Assembly: GCF_040396155.1 (NCBI RefSeq)
Contig: NZ_JBEBOY010000018.1
Location: forward strand, 3,397 to 67,396
Source: Tissierella praeacuta_A
GTDB taxonomy: Bacteria > Bacillota > Clostridia > Tissierellales > Tissierellaceae
Direction of reading: 5' to 3'
DNA length: 64,000 nucleotides
In this document: positions 46,080-54,232 of the stretch, in pieces
Layout of the letters: each line of letters starts with the position of its first letter
Position numbering within the stretch: the stretch's first letter is position 1
Translations under genes and position numbers: made by a program
Notes under the pieces: generated by a model
Databases searched by the model: none
Told to the model about the DNA's origin: nothing
What the model saw: only the letters and a program-made list of their open reading frames with translations

Positions 46080-47276
46080 ATGGACATAGGACAACAAATA
46101 AAAGAAAAACGAATACAATTAGGTCTTACACAAAAAGAATTCTCAGATGCTTTAGGCCTTGGAAAAAATGGCGATCGTACATTAAGAAGATGGGAAAATG
46201 GTGAATCTCATCCTTCAAATATTGAAATCCAAGCTATATTAAATTTTGCAAATGAAACTCCTCTTGCTGAGAATTCATCAGATAATTATCTTTTTACTTT
46301 TATAGATTTATTTGCAGGTATTGGAGGTATTCGTATTCCTTTTCAACAAAATGGTGGAAAATGCGTATTCACGTCAGAATGGGATAAGTTTGCACAAAAA
46401 ACTTATAAAATAAATTTTGGAGATTCTCCAGCTGGAGATATAACAAATATAACCTCAGATTCAATTCCTAGTTTTGATATCTTATTAGCGGGTTTTCCAT
46501 GTCAACCCTTTTCTCAAGCTGGCTTGAAAAAAGGCTTTTCTGATACAAGAGGAACACTTTTTTTTGAAATTGAAAGAATTATTGCTGATAAAAGACCTAA
46601 GGCATTTCTTCTAGAAAATGTAAAACAATTAAAAGGGCATGACAGAGGTAGAACTTTAAAAATAATAATTGAACATCTTAAAGAATTAAACTATACTGTC
46701 GATACTGACGTATTGAGAGCAGCTGATTTTGGAGTTCCTCAGAATAGAGAAAGATTATTTATAGTTGGATTTGATAAAGAATACTTCTCTATTAATGATA
46801 ACTTCGAGTTTAAATTTCCAATTCCACCTAAACCTATTACTAAAGTAGGAGATATTCTAGAAGAAAGTGTTGATGAAAAATATACAATCAGTGATAGATT
46901 ATATGAAGGACATTTAAGAAGAAAAAGAGAACATAAAATGAAAGGGAATGGTTTCGGATTCTCATTATTTGATGCTTCAAGTTCTTATACAAATACATTG
47001 AGTGCTAGGTATTACAAAGATGGGAGCGAAATTCTAATTTCTCAAGGCGATAATAAAAATCCACGTAAATTAACTCCTAGAGAATGTGCAAGATTACAAG
47101 GGTTTCCTGAAAGCTTTATCATTCCAGTTTCTGATACGCAAGCATACAAGCAATTTGGAAATTCAGTTGCAATACCTGTTGTGAAAGCGGTGTCTGATAA
47201 AATGGTTGAACAGCTCAATGCTTTTGATTTTTTCAAAAAACAAAAGCATAGTAAAAAACTAGAAGTCGCTATATAA
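46080..47276 (+). CDS. DNA (cytosine-5) methyltransferase with N-terminal HTH
   Basis: From ATG 46080 (AAGGAGGCATGCAT upstream; the earlier ATG 46074 is too close to the site) the protein begins MDIGQQIKEKRIQLGLTQKE, an XRE-type HTH (residues about 3-60). The methyltransferase domain follows: FIDLFAGIGGIRIPFQ (motif I), LLAGFPCQPFSQAG (motif IV, catalytic Cys), LLENVKQL (ENV motif VI), QNRERLFIVGF (motif VIII) and LTPRECARLQGFPESF (motif IX), PQFGNSV-type end YKQFGNSVAIPV (motif X). HTH-bearing m5C enzymes of this kind (M.SsoII/M.EcoRII-like) often modify CCNGG-type sites and repress their own gene. It is the only plus-strand gene of note and is convergent with the restriction genes. Confidence 0.93.
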   Translation: MDIGQQIKEKRIQLGLTQKEFSDALGLGKNGDRTLRRWENGESHPSNIEIQAILNFANETPLAENSSDNYLFTFIDLFAGIGGIRIPFQQNGGKCVFTSEWDKFAQKTYKINFGDSPAGDITNITSDSIPSFDILLAGFPCQPFSQAGLKKGFSDTRGTLFFEIERIIADKRPKAFLLENVKQLKGHDRGRTLKIIIEHLKELNYTVDTDVLRAADFGVPQNRERLFIVGFDKEYFSINDNFEFKFPIPPKPITKVGDILEESVDEKYTISDRLYEGHLRRKREHKMKGNGFGFSLFDASSSYTNTLSARYYKDGSEILISQGDNKNPRKLTPRECARLQGFPESFIIPVSDTQAYKQFGNSVAIPVVKAVSDKMVEQLNAFDFFKKQKHSKKLEVAI

Positions 47277-47291
47277 TTGAATATAGCGACT
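47264..47291. terminator. Bidirectional terminator between methyltransferase and restriction genes
   Basis: AGTCGCTATAT-AATTGA-ATATAGCGACT, a perfect 11-bp stem that overlaps the stop codon of the methyltransferase gene and lies nine bases before the stop of the convergent restriction gene. Confidence 0.75.
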
Positions 47292-47299
47292 CTCTTAAT

Positions 47300-48613
47300 T
47301 CAACCTATTAAAGATTCAATCTTATTCATGAAACTGTATTTCTTTTCACCTATATAGCACTTCATAGCTAATCTCGCATCAATAATAAATACATCTATTT
47401 TACCATATTCACAAATATTTGGCACCGTAATGGAGCCCAATTTTGAAACTTCTTCTTTATTAAAGGATGGTAATACAAAGGCATTTTCATAGATAGTAAC
47501 ATCTGCTACTCTTTTTTTTAATTCTTCATTAGTGATTAAATCATTACTTTCTTCAATACTTTTTCTTATAGATAACCCATAAAAAAACTGCTTCACTGCA
47601 TCATGCCATCCTGGAAGACTGGTATTGACATCATAATACTTGGCATCTAATATATAAAACCTGTTTTTTCTGGTTATTAATATATCCGGTCTATGTGATA
47701 TTGCTGGAGGATTACTACAGTTATAAATTTCCCATATGGGCTGAGGCAATAACACTTTTAGTGTAGAATATTGGTTTCCTAGAATCTTGCTACATATTGC
47801 TTCCCACACATAATAAAAAGATTTCGTAAGCAACATTTCTACGGTAACTGAAGTATCTTGACAGTCCTTTTCTAGTAATATATTCATGATCCATTTTATA
47901 ATATCTATTTCTCTCTGAATAAAGGTATTCCTTAGTTCAATCTCTAGAAAATGTATCGCTTTTGTTAATTCACATGGAATTTCAGTTCTATAATCGCTAA
48001 AATCATGTTCACTCAACCCAAATAACCAACCAAAGCTTGTTACACTTTTAGAGATGGCATATTTATGCAAACTAATAAGCATGCTATTTCCATCATGTTT
48101 GCTCTTTTTATATATCGCATCGTGATATATTGGATAACCATTAGAGAAGATAGGTATTTTTTTATTTATAGTACTAGCCCAATTTACATTTCCAGTAAAC
48201 TGGTTAGTTGTAATTTTCATATTACGCTTAAGTAGACCATTTACTTTATAATCTTCAATCAATTTGAATGCAGTAAAGATACTAGAATTTACACTCCCAT
48301 TACCTCCGCCCAATAGTCTCATTTCTTCTGGCTCTAAAATAGTATCTTTCTGGTATTTCATTAGAACAGCAAATAACAAGCGTGCATCATTTAATAATCT
48401 TACATTATCTCCAACGACATACCCCTTGGGAAAGATAATAACCAAAATATTATCACAAGCTAAAAAACCGGTAGCTTTAAACCATATTTCTTTCCCTTTT
48501 ATTTTTAAACAATCATATTCTCGCATAATGTTTTTGATTTTTGGGGAGATACTATTTAATTGATATTTTACCTGTTCAACAAATATATATGTGTTTATCT
48601 TTTCTATATACAT
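47300..48613 (-). CDS. LlaJI-family / McrC-like restriction nuclease subunit
   Basis: A 437-residue protein. The N-terminal half matches the McrC/LlaJI pattern (FPKGYVVGDNVRLLNDARLL; TSFGWLFGLSEHD). The C-terminal half has the PD-(D/E)XK nuclease site RPDILITRKNRFYILDAKYY (D and D-A-K). It follows the McrB-like gene by 31 bases. McrC-type subunits provide the nuclease and stimulate the AAA+ motor. Here it forms the cleavage half of a restriction enzyme whose cognate methylase is the convergent m5C enzyme. Confidence 0.85.
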   Translation of the reverse strand: MYIEKINTYIFVEQVKYQLNSISPKIKNIMREYDCLKIKGKEIWFKATGFLACDNILVIIFPKGYVVGDNVRLLNDARLLFAVLMKYQKDTILEPEEMRLLGGGNGSVNSSIFTAFKLIEDYKVNGLLKRNMKITTNQFTGNVNWASTINKKIPIFSNGYPIYHDAIYKKSKHDGNSMLISLHKYAISKSVTSFGWLFGLSEHDFSDYRTEIPCELTKAIHFLEIELRNTFIQREIDIIKWIMNILLEKDCQDTSVTVEMLLTKSFYYVWEAICSKILGNQYSTLKVLLPQPIWEIYNCSNPPAISHRPDILITRKNRFYILDAKYYDVNTSLPGWHDAVKQFFYGLSIRKSIEESNDLITNEELKKRVADVTIYENAFVLPSFNKEEVSKLGSITVPNICEYGKIDVFIIDARLAMKCYIGEKKYSFMNKIESLIG

Positions 48614-48644
48614 TGTATCTCCTCTTTCTTAAAGTTTAATCTTA

Positions 48645-50270
48645 TCACTCTTCTTCTGACTCATCTTCTGATACTTCAGTGTCTTGATTCCTTTCTATAG
48701 CCTGAATTTCTCTTATTAAATCTAAAATATTTAATACATCTTGTCCATCATAATATGCAGAAATCAGCTCTGAATATGTTCTTAAACCTTCTGCAAAAAA
48801 TGCTGTTCTCTTATGTCTAAGTACATCATCCCATAGATAGATAAATAATTTAGATGTTAAAAAGCTTGAATTTAATATTTCATCAGTATTAATAAAGTAT
48901 TGTCCAATAAGGCGATCTTCTTCTACTCTGTTGTCTTTTAACTTATCATTTATGCATTTCAACATATATTTCCACTTAATATTTCTTCCCGCATATGGTA
49001 CTAACGCATCTTGATGAGCAAACAAATCTTCAATAATAGGTATATATTTAAAATTCCATCTTCTCTTAAAGGCTGAGTCTAATACAAATACACCTTGATC
49101 AGCACTATTCATTGTTGCTATAATATTCAAATTAGGTGGAAGAAAAAGCCCATTCTCAAAATAAGTAGCTATGTCTCTTTGTGATAGTAAGTAATTATAT
49201 AATTCTTTCGAGGGAGTTATGGTATATTCACTAGTTCCATCGCTTTTTCGGTCTAATAGTTGAAACATATCCCCAAAAACTGCTGCAGCATTTGCACGAT
49301 TTATTTCTTCTATTAGTAAAGTATGCATTTGTGTTGGTTGCCTAAGCGCGTTTAAAATTATTGAAATAAATGGTCCTGGTACAAAGCTATAATTAATTAA
49401 TGGTTCGCCTAGTTCAAATTCATTTCCATCAATAGTTTTCAGTATACTATCGGATTCTTTATATAGAGGTATAGGCTTATAAGTTCCCACAAAATCATAA
49501 TAGGTATATTCAGAGTGAAAAACTACTCTGGTTATATTTACATAATTATCATTTACATATCTACTCTTTCCAGTTCCTGGAGCTCCATAGACAATTAGAT
49601 TTTTTCCACCACTCATAATTTCATCAATTAATGCATCATTCTCTATTTCCTCAAGTAATTTAATTGCCTCACTCATAAGATCGTCGTCAGTAGCATACGA
49701 GTAAATAATTTCAGCTATATAAGCTTGGGCAACATTAACAACTCCTAAAATGTTTAATACTGGTGAAACATAATAATCTGCTCTGTCTATTGTTTTGCTA
49801 CCGTTCCACCATGAATAATCTGTTAAAAATTTTTTCATAAAATTCATACTTTCAGTATCGTCTTGAAAATAATCTTCAATAGCAGATTTTAAAGGTTCAT
49901 CTATTAAGTTAGATTCACGCCCCTTTTGGCTTTTAACTGCATCCCAAAAACTTTTATTCGTTAGACCATGATTACCCTCTGCCCTTATATGGTCAAGGGT
50001 TTCTTTATATTTTATTAATTCTTTTACAAATTCCGCCAAAAACGTAGCTATACAAAACCATTGATTTGGAAGAAATATCTTATTATGAGAGGCTCCTATA
50101 GTTATTTCCGCTGAATAGTTAAGAAAAATAATTGAATTCCCTTTATTTTGTAAAAAATTTTCAAATGCCATCTTAAATCCTTGATGTAACTTAACCTCAT
50201 AATTTCTATAACTGCTTGCATATCTAGTTTTAGCTTGAACAGCTAATTGATTTAGATCAAATAAGTCCAT
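48645..50270 (-). CDS. McrB-like AAA+ GTPase restriction subunit
   Basis: A 541-residue protein with Walker A LIVYGAPGTGKSRYV (about residue 236), Walker B TLLIEEINRANAAAVFGDMF, and the McrB signature ATMNSADQGVFVLDSAFKRRW. Such motors use GTP and translocate DNA. The N-terminal 200 residues are not a recognisable DNA-binding domain, unlike McrB or LlaJI.R1, which carry a B3-like or DUF3578 domain there. DNA recognition might therefore come from the separate EcoRII-N protein encoded upstream. A Glu-rich tail ends the protein. Confidence 0.85.
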   Translation of the reverse strand: MDLFDLNQLAVQAKTRYASSYRNYEVKLHQGFKMAFENFLQNKGNSIIFLNYSAEITIGASHNKIFLPNQWFCIATFLAEFVKELIKYKETLDHIRAEGNHGLTNKSFWDAVKSQKGRESNLIDEPLKSAIEDYFQDDTESMNFMKKFLTDYSWWNGSKTIDRADYYVSPVLNILGVVNVAQAYIAEIIYSYATDDDLMSEAIKLLEEIENDALIDEIMSGGKNLIVYGAPGTGKSRYVNDNYVNITRVVFHSEYTYYDFVGTYKPIPLYKESDSILKTIDGNEFELGEPLINYSFVPGPFISIILNALRQPTQMHTLLIEEINRANAAAVFGDMFQLLDRKSDGTSEYTITPSKELYNYLLSQRDIATYFENGLFLPPNLNIIATMNSADQGVFVLDSAFKRRWNFKYIPIIEDLFAHQDALVPYAGRNIKWKYMLKCINDKLKDNRVEEDRLIGQYFINTDEILNSSFLTSKLFIYLWDDVLRHKRTAFFAEGLRTYSELISAYYDGQDVLNILDLIREIQAIERNQDTEVSEDESEEE

Positions 50271-50280
50271 ATTAACCCCC

Positions 50281-50440
50281 TTAAATTACTTAAATAAATT
50301 TGTTACAATTAACACAAATTATCATTTGCTTTATATATATCCGACTATATAAAAATCGATTCATAATATAATGCTAAGTATAAATTTTTATTAATTTTGA
50401 ATATCATTTAAGTAGTAAATATAATCGTATCTTTATAAAA
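50281..50440. other. Gap between EcoRII-N gene and McrB-like gene
   Basis: 160 A+T-rich bases without a gene. It may hold a promoter for the McrB-like gene; no strong hairpin is seen, so readthrough from the EcoRII-N gene is possible. Confidence 0.3.
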
Positions 50441-50878
50441 CTATATTGCTATTCTATCATAAAGTACATATGTGTTAGTAATGTTAGTTAAACCAAATAA
50501 TTTCATAAATAAATCATAGTATGAGCATCCACTTTTTGCAATTATAACAACTATTGTATTGTCGCTCTTTTTTCCTACAATTAGCAAATCATTAATACTA
50601 GCTCTTCTTACAACACTATTCTCAGTGTAGTATAATCTGTATTCAGTTCTAGTTGGATGAGCCTCTCTTGCATCATACCAAGTAACTTCTCCATATTCTT
50701 GCATTACTTCACCAGTATTATCATAATAAATAAATGTTGCATTAAAATATTGTCTTTTTGTTCCAAACATACGTCTCAATGACGCAACCCCATTAAACTC
50801 ATGTTGATTACTACTCCAATTATCTATTTCTACCATACTTAAATGTTTAGCAGCAGCTGTTATAAAAGAATACCCCAT
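50441..50878 (-). CDS. Stand-alone EcoRII N-terminal (effector/DNA-binding) domain protein
   Basis: About 145 residues from ATG 50876-50878 (AAGGGTGGAGTTA upstream). It has the diagnostic pattern WSSNQHEFNGVASLRRMFG, VTWYDAREAHPTRTEYRLYY and LLIVGKKSDNTIVVIIAKSG of the EcoRII-N domain, a B3-like DNA-binding fold that recognises CC(W/N)GG-like sites. Full EcoRII is about 400 aa with a catalytic C-terminal domain, which is absent here. It ends with its own stop and is followed by the McrB-like gene, so a specificity subunit role is inferred. Confidence 0.8.
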   Translation of the reverse strand: MGYSFITAAAKHLSMVEIDNWSSNQHEFNGVASLRRMFGTKRQYFNATFIYYDNTGEVMQEYGEVTWYDAREAHPTRTEYRLYYTENSVVRRASINDLLIVGKKSDNTIVVIIAKSGCSYYDLFMKLFGLTNITNTYVLYDRIAI

Positions 50879-50887
50879 TAACTCCAC

Positions 50888-51201
50888 CCTTTCTTAATGA
50901 TTTAATAAATAATTATAATTGGATTATATCAATATATATTTTTTTTTCAATATAATTTAAGTTTGAGCTTCCCTAAAATTAGAAACTAGGAATTAAGAAA
51001 CCGCTAAATTAAAGTATTTGCATGAATCAAATTGTTGTGATTTAGGATTTTGGGTTATAAAACTTTAAATTCCAAATTTGGCCTTAACAAGAATATTTTC
51101 TATTGCATAACAAATAGTGTGGTAAATGAATTTATGCATGTTGAAAATTCTCTTTGAATGTTTCTTAAATGATCCATTGTTTAGTTTTGATTGCATCTTA
51201 A
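50888..51201. other. Intergenic region upstream of the EcoRII-N gene
   Basis: About 310 A+T-rich bases with no gene; should hold the promoter of the restriction genes. Confidence 0.35.
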
Positions 51202-51458
51202 TTATAACATGTTAGCGGGCATTTTTTTCATTAAGTCTTTTTCCGATGTACTATCAATAAACAGTAAATATGTTTCTATTTCAAGTGCATCAGCAATTTT
51301 TTGAATATTGTCCAATGCAATACTTCTCTTTTCACGTTCTAAATAGCTAATATAAATCCTATATAGTCCCACTTTTTCGGCAAAGGCTTCTCTTGCCATA
51401 GTCCTTTTAATGTGCAATATTTCTCTGCGTTACAAGTAAAAACCTTAATAATATCCAT
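51202..51458 (-). pseudogene. XRE-type HTH regulator, frameshifted
   Basis: From ATG 51456-51458 the frame reads MDIIKVFTCNAEKYCTLKGL, the usual start of small XRE controllers, then loses frame. The second half EAFAEKVGLYRIYISYLERE and KRSIALDNIQKIADALEIET reads in another frame to the stop at 51202. The break is near an extra GA in CAAGAGAAGCC (about 51393-51403). Intact relatives are controllers of methylase or restriction genes in this position. Function is probably lost. Confidence 0.7.
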
Positions 51459-51558
51459 AATCGCATACCACCTCATAGTAACTTTATAGTGATGAATACT
51501 ATAAGTCAACATCCAATAAGCACAATTTCACTATATTGTTTTATGCCAAAACTAAAAC

Positions 51559-51698
51559 CCTCAGCATATCATCTGAGGACTTTAATCTTGGCATATTTAT
51601 ATTACCATCAGAGCAGTAACTTGTCCTAAATCCTTGTTACTGCTCCTATACCCTTAATCATAATAATCTACCATCTGCTCCATGACTATTCCTGATTC
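51559..51698. repeat. Direct repeat 2: recombinase 3' end plus terminator
   Basis: Partner of 45517-45656. It contains the end of the serine recombinase gene and the hairpin CCCTCAGCATATCATCTGAGGAC. The pair brackets the restriction-modification island. Confidence 0.7.
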
Positions 51699-53306
51699 AA
51701 ACTGTATCTCTAGCCTTTCTCCTTTGTTAACTTTAATGGTCTTAATTAATCTTCTAACTAACTCCTCATCAAACTCTCTTACTTGTGGTCTTACAGTCTT
51801 TAAGGTACTGTCCATTTCAGCTAGTCGCTCTTCGTAGCTTTCTGCCTGTTTCTTCTCCTGTACAAGTCTTAATTTTGCCTTTTTCAGCTCATTTATCTGT
51901 TCTGATATCCTTTTGTATTCATCATCAAAATCTTCTGCCACAGCTCCTTGTTTTGCATTTTCTTCGATTAAGGTTAGCATTTCTTTTTGCAGAGATTCTA
52001 TCTTCTCATCATATTCTGTAGGGATATCCTTTGTAGAGTATCCACCTATAACTCTGATGACATTCTCTCTAAATGCTCCTATAAAATCTCCATTGTTTTC
52101 TACTACACTATTTATAGCTGTCATAATGATATCATGTAATGGTTCTTCTTTAAGGGTAGGTGAGTGCTTGCAAGTGGCTTTTGCACCATTTTTTAGCCTA
52201 TTTTCACATCTCCATACCGCACTTTTTTGTCCATATTTTGACCAGACTTGTCTTCTGTATGGATGTCCACATTCGGCACATACTAAGATTTCTGTTAGTG
52301 CATATTTGGAGCTGAATTTACTTTTTTCCTTTTTTGCCTTATTGGCTTTTCTTGTAACTGCCGATTTGTTGAGGCTGGCTCTTCTTGCCTTTTCTTCCTG
52401 TACTTTATAAAATAATTCCTTTGGTATAATTGCCTCATGATTATCTTCAATATAGTATTGGGGTACGATTCCGTTATTCTTTACTCGCTTCTTAGTTAAA
52501 AAATCTACTGTATAGGTTTTTTGCAGCAGGGCATCTCCCATATATTTTTCATTGACTAGCATTTTTTCTATTACTCCAGGATGCCATGTGTCTTTCCCTG
52601 TGGCAGTTTTAATTTCATCTGCCTCTAGGGCTCTAGTAATCTCTAGTATACTGCTACCTTCTAAATACATTCTATAAATTCGTTTTACTATCTCTGCTTC
52701 TTCAGGTACTATGACCAGTTCTCCATCTTCATCTTTTGTATAACCCATGAATTTTTTATGATTGATTGAAATAATTCCATTTTCAAATCTTCTTGTTATT
52801 CCCCATTTTGTATTTTCACTTAAGTTTCTACTTTCCTCTTGTGCTTGACTGCTTAGGATTGTAATTAATAATTCCCCTGTACCATCTAAGGTATTGATAT
52901 TTTCCTTCTCAAAATATACGGCTATATTTTTTTCTTTTAGTTTTCTTATGGTTTGGAGGGAATCTACAGTGTTTCTTGCAAATCTGCTGACAGATTTTGT
53001 TAAAACCATATCTATTTTTCCTGCCATACAGTCTTCTATCATGGCATTAAAATCATCTCTCTTTTTCGTATTCGTTGCTGATTTACCATCATCTGCATAA
53101 ATCCCTGCATTTTTCCAGTTTGGATTATTTTTTATCTTCTCTGTATAGTAAGATACCTGAGCCTCATAACTTCCTTCCTGCTGTTCCAAGGTAGTACTAA
53201 CTCTACAGTAGGCTGCTACTCTTAGAACTTTTAACTCTGCCCTTATATTTCTATCATAAATTGGTTGTGCTGGTATAAAGGCTACTTTCTTTTTTGGCAT
53301 TGCCAT
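51654..53306 (-). CDS. Large serine recombinase (site-specific integrase) 1
   Basis: About 550 residues from ATG 53304-53306. Resolvase domain with catalytic Ser in VAAYCRVSTTLEQQ and SYEAQVSYYTEKI, then DMVLTKSVSRFARNTVDSL and ILSSQAQEESRNLSENTKWG. The recombinase domain has GYTKDEDGELVIVPEE and WHPGVIEKMLVNEKYMGD; a zinc ribbon (CAECGHPYRRQ...CENR) and a coiled coil follow. This is the serine integrase layout. Last of three adjacent recombinase genes; start almost touches the stop of the middle one. Confidence 0.93.
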   Translation of the reverse strand: MAMPKKKVAFIPAQPIYDRNIRAELKVLRVAAYCRVSTTLEQQEGSYEAQVSYYTEKIKNNPNWKNAGIYADDGKSATNTKKRDDFNAMIEDCMAGKIDMVLTKSVSRFARNTVDSLQTIRKLKEKNIAVYFEKENINTLDGTGELLITILSSQAQEESRNLSENTKWGITRRFENGIISINHKKFMGYTKDEDGELVIVPEEAEIVKRIYRMYLEGSSILEITRALEADEIKTATGKDTWHPGVIEKMLVNEKYMGDALLQKTYTVDFLTKKRVKNNGIVPQYYIEDNHEAIIPKELFYKVQEEKARRASLNKSAVTRKANKAKKEKSKFSSKYALTEILVCAECGHPYRRQVWSKYGQKSAVWRCENRLKNGAKATCKHSPTLKEEPLHDIIMTAINSVVENNGDFIGAFRENVIRVIGGYSTKDIPTEYDEKIESLQKEMLTLIEENAKQGAVAEDFDDEYKRISEQINELKKAKLRLVQEKKQAESYEERLAEMDSTLKTVRPQVREFDEELVRRLIKTIKVNKGERLEIQFESGIVMEQMVDYYD

Positions 53307-53307
53307 T

Positions 53308-54222
53308 TCATTCACCCTTTCTTATCTCATGTCCCTCCTCCACTATGATTCCATTTATATATTTCACTTGGATTTTTCCATCTTTATAAATGGTTATCTC
53401 TTTTACTATATTTAGAAATAATTCTTCATCAAATTCTGTCAGTAGTTCTTTATCAAGAATTTCTTCTTTCATCTTCTTAGTCTTGTAATCATAATCATCT
53501 ATTGTAGATATACTGTAGTAGACCTTTGCCCTTTTAAATATTAGCTCTGCTAGTTCCTTTGATGAAAATCGTTTTTCATCCTCTAACTCTTTGATTCGTT
53601 CCTCTATATTTTTAATTTCCACTGTCATCTTCGTTGGTTTTCTTTTCTTCTCCTTATCTAACATCCACATTCTTGATAGAACTTTATTTGTTGCTGATAT
53701 AAAAACATTCTTTATATCTTTTCCAGTTAGAAATAAGTTTCTGCAATGAACTCTATTCTGGTAGACGTATCTTTTGCATTTCCAGTTGCTCTTTTCTGAT
53801 GGTCTTCCTGCATGTTCAATGTATTTGCGATAAATCTCCCCACATTCTCCACATTTTAATTTACTGGTAAATATGCTTTGATTTTTCCTTGTATTAATTT
53901 CAGGTGTTCTGGCTAATTTTTTATTTTTAGACTTTCTTTGTTGCTGTACTAATTCAAAGGTGCCCTTATCTATTATTTGAGGATACATACTATCTCCTAA
54001 ATATTTAGTATTTTCTAGTATCCTACCTACTGAGCCATGATTCCAATTAGGCTTATTATTTGCATTAAGAAATCCTGTGACCGTTAATTCCTTTGCTATG
54101 GTAATCATAGATGCTCCCTTTAAATAGTCTTTAAATATTTTTTGTATTGTTTCTACTTTCTCAGCATTGGGCACTATTTTTCCATCTACTATTTTATAGC
54201 CTATTGGCATACGTCTTTGCAT
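53308..54222 (-). CDS. Serine recombinase without catalytic domain
   Basis: About 304 residues from ATG 54220-54222. It begins directly in the recombinase DNA-binding domain (MPIGYKIVDGKIVPNAEKVE, NWNHGSVGRILENTKYLGD), then a zinc ribbon (CGECGEIYRKY...CKRY) and a coiled-coil tail. The whole resolvase domain with its serine is missing. In clostridial elements with three tandem recombinase genes the middle one is often like this, so it may be a functional accessory protein and not debris. Overlaps neither neighbour. Confidence 0.85.
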   Translation of the reverse strand: MQRRMPIGYKIVDGKIVPNAEKVETIQKIFKDYLKGASMITIAKELTVTGFLNANNKPNWNHGSVGRILENTKYLGDSMYPQIIDKGTFELVQQQRKSKNKKLARTPEINTRKNQSIFTSKLKCGECGEIYRKYIEHAGRPSEKSNWKCKRYVYQNRVHCRNLFLTGKDIKNVFISATNKVLSRMWMLDKEKKRKPTKMTVEIKNIEERIKELEDEKRFSSKELAELIFKRAKVYYSISTIDDYDYKTKKMKEEILDKELLTEFDEELFLNIVKEITIYKDGKIQVKYINGIIVEEGHEIRKGE

Positions 54223-54232
54223 ATCTAGCACC

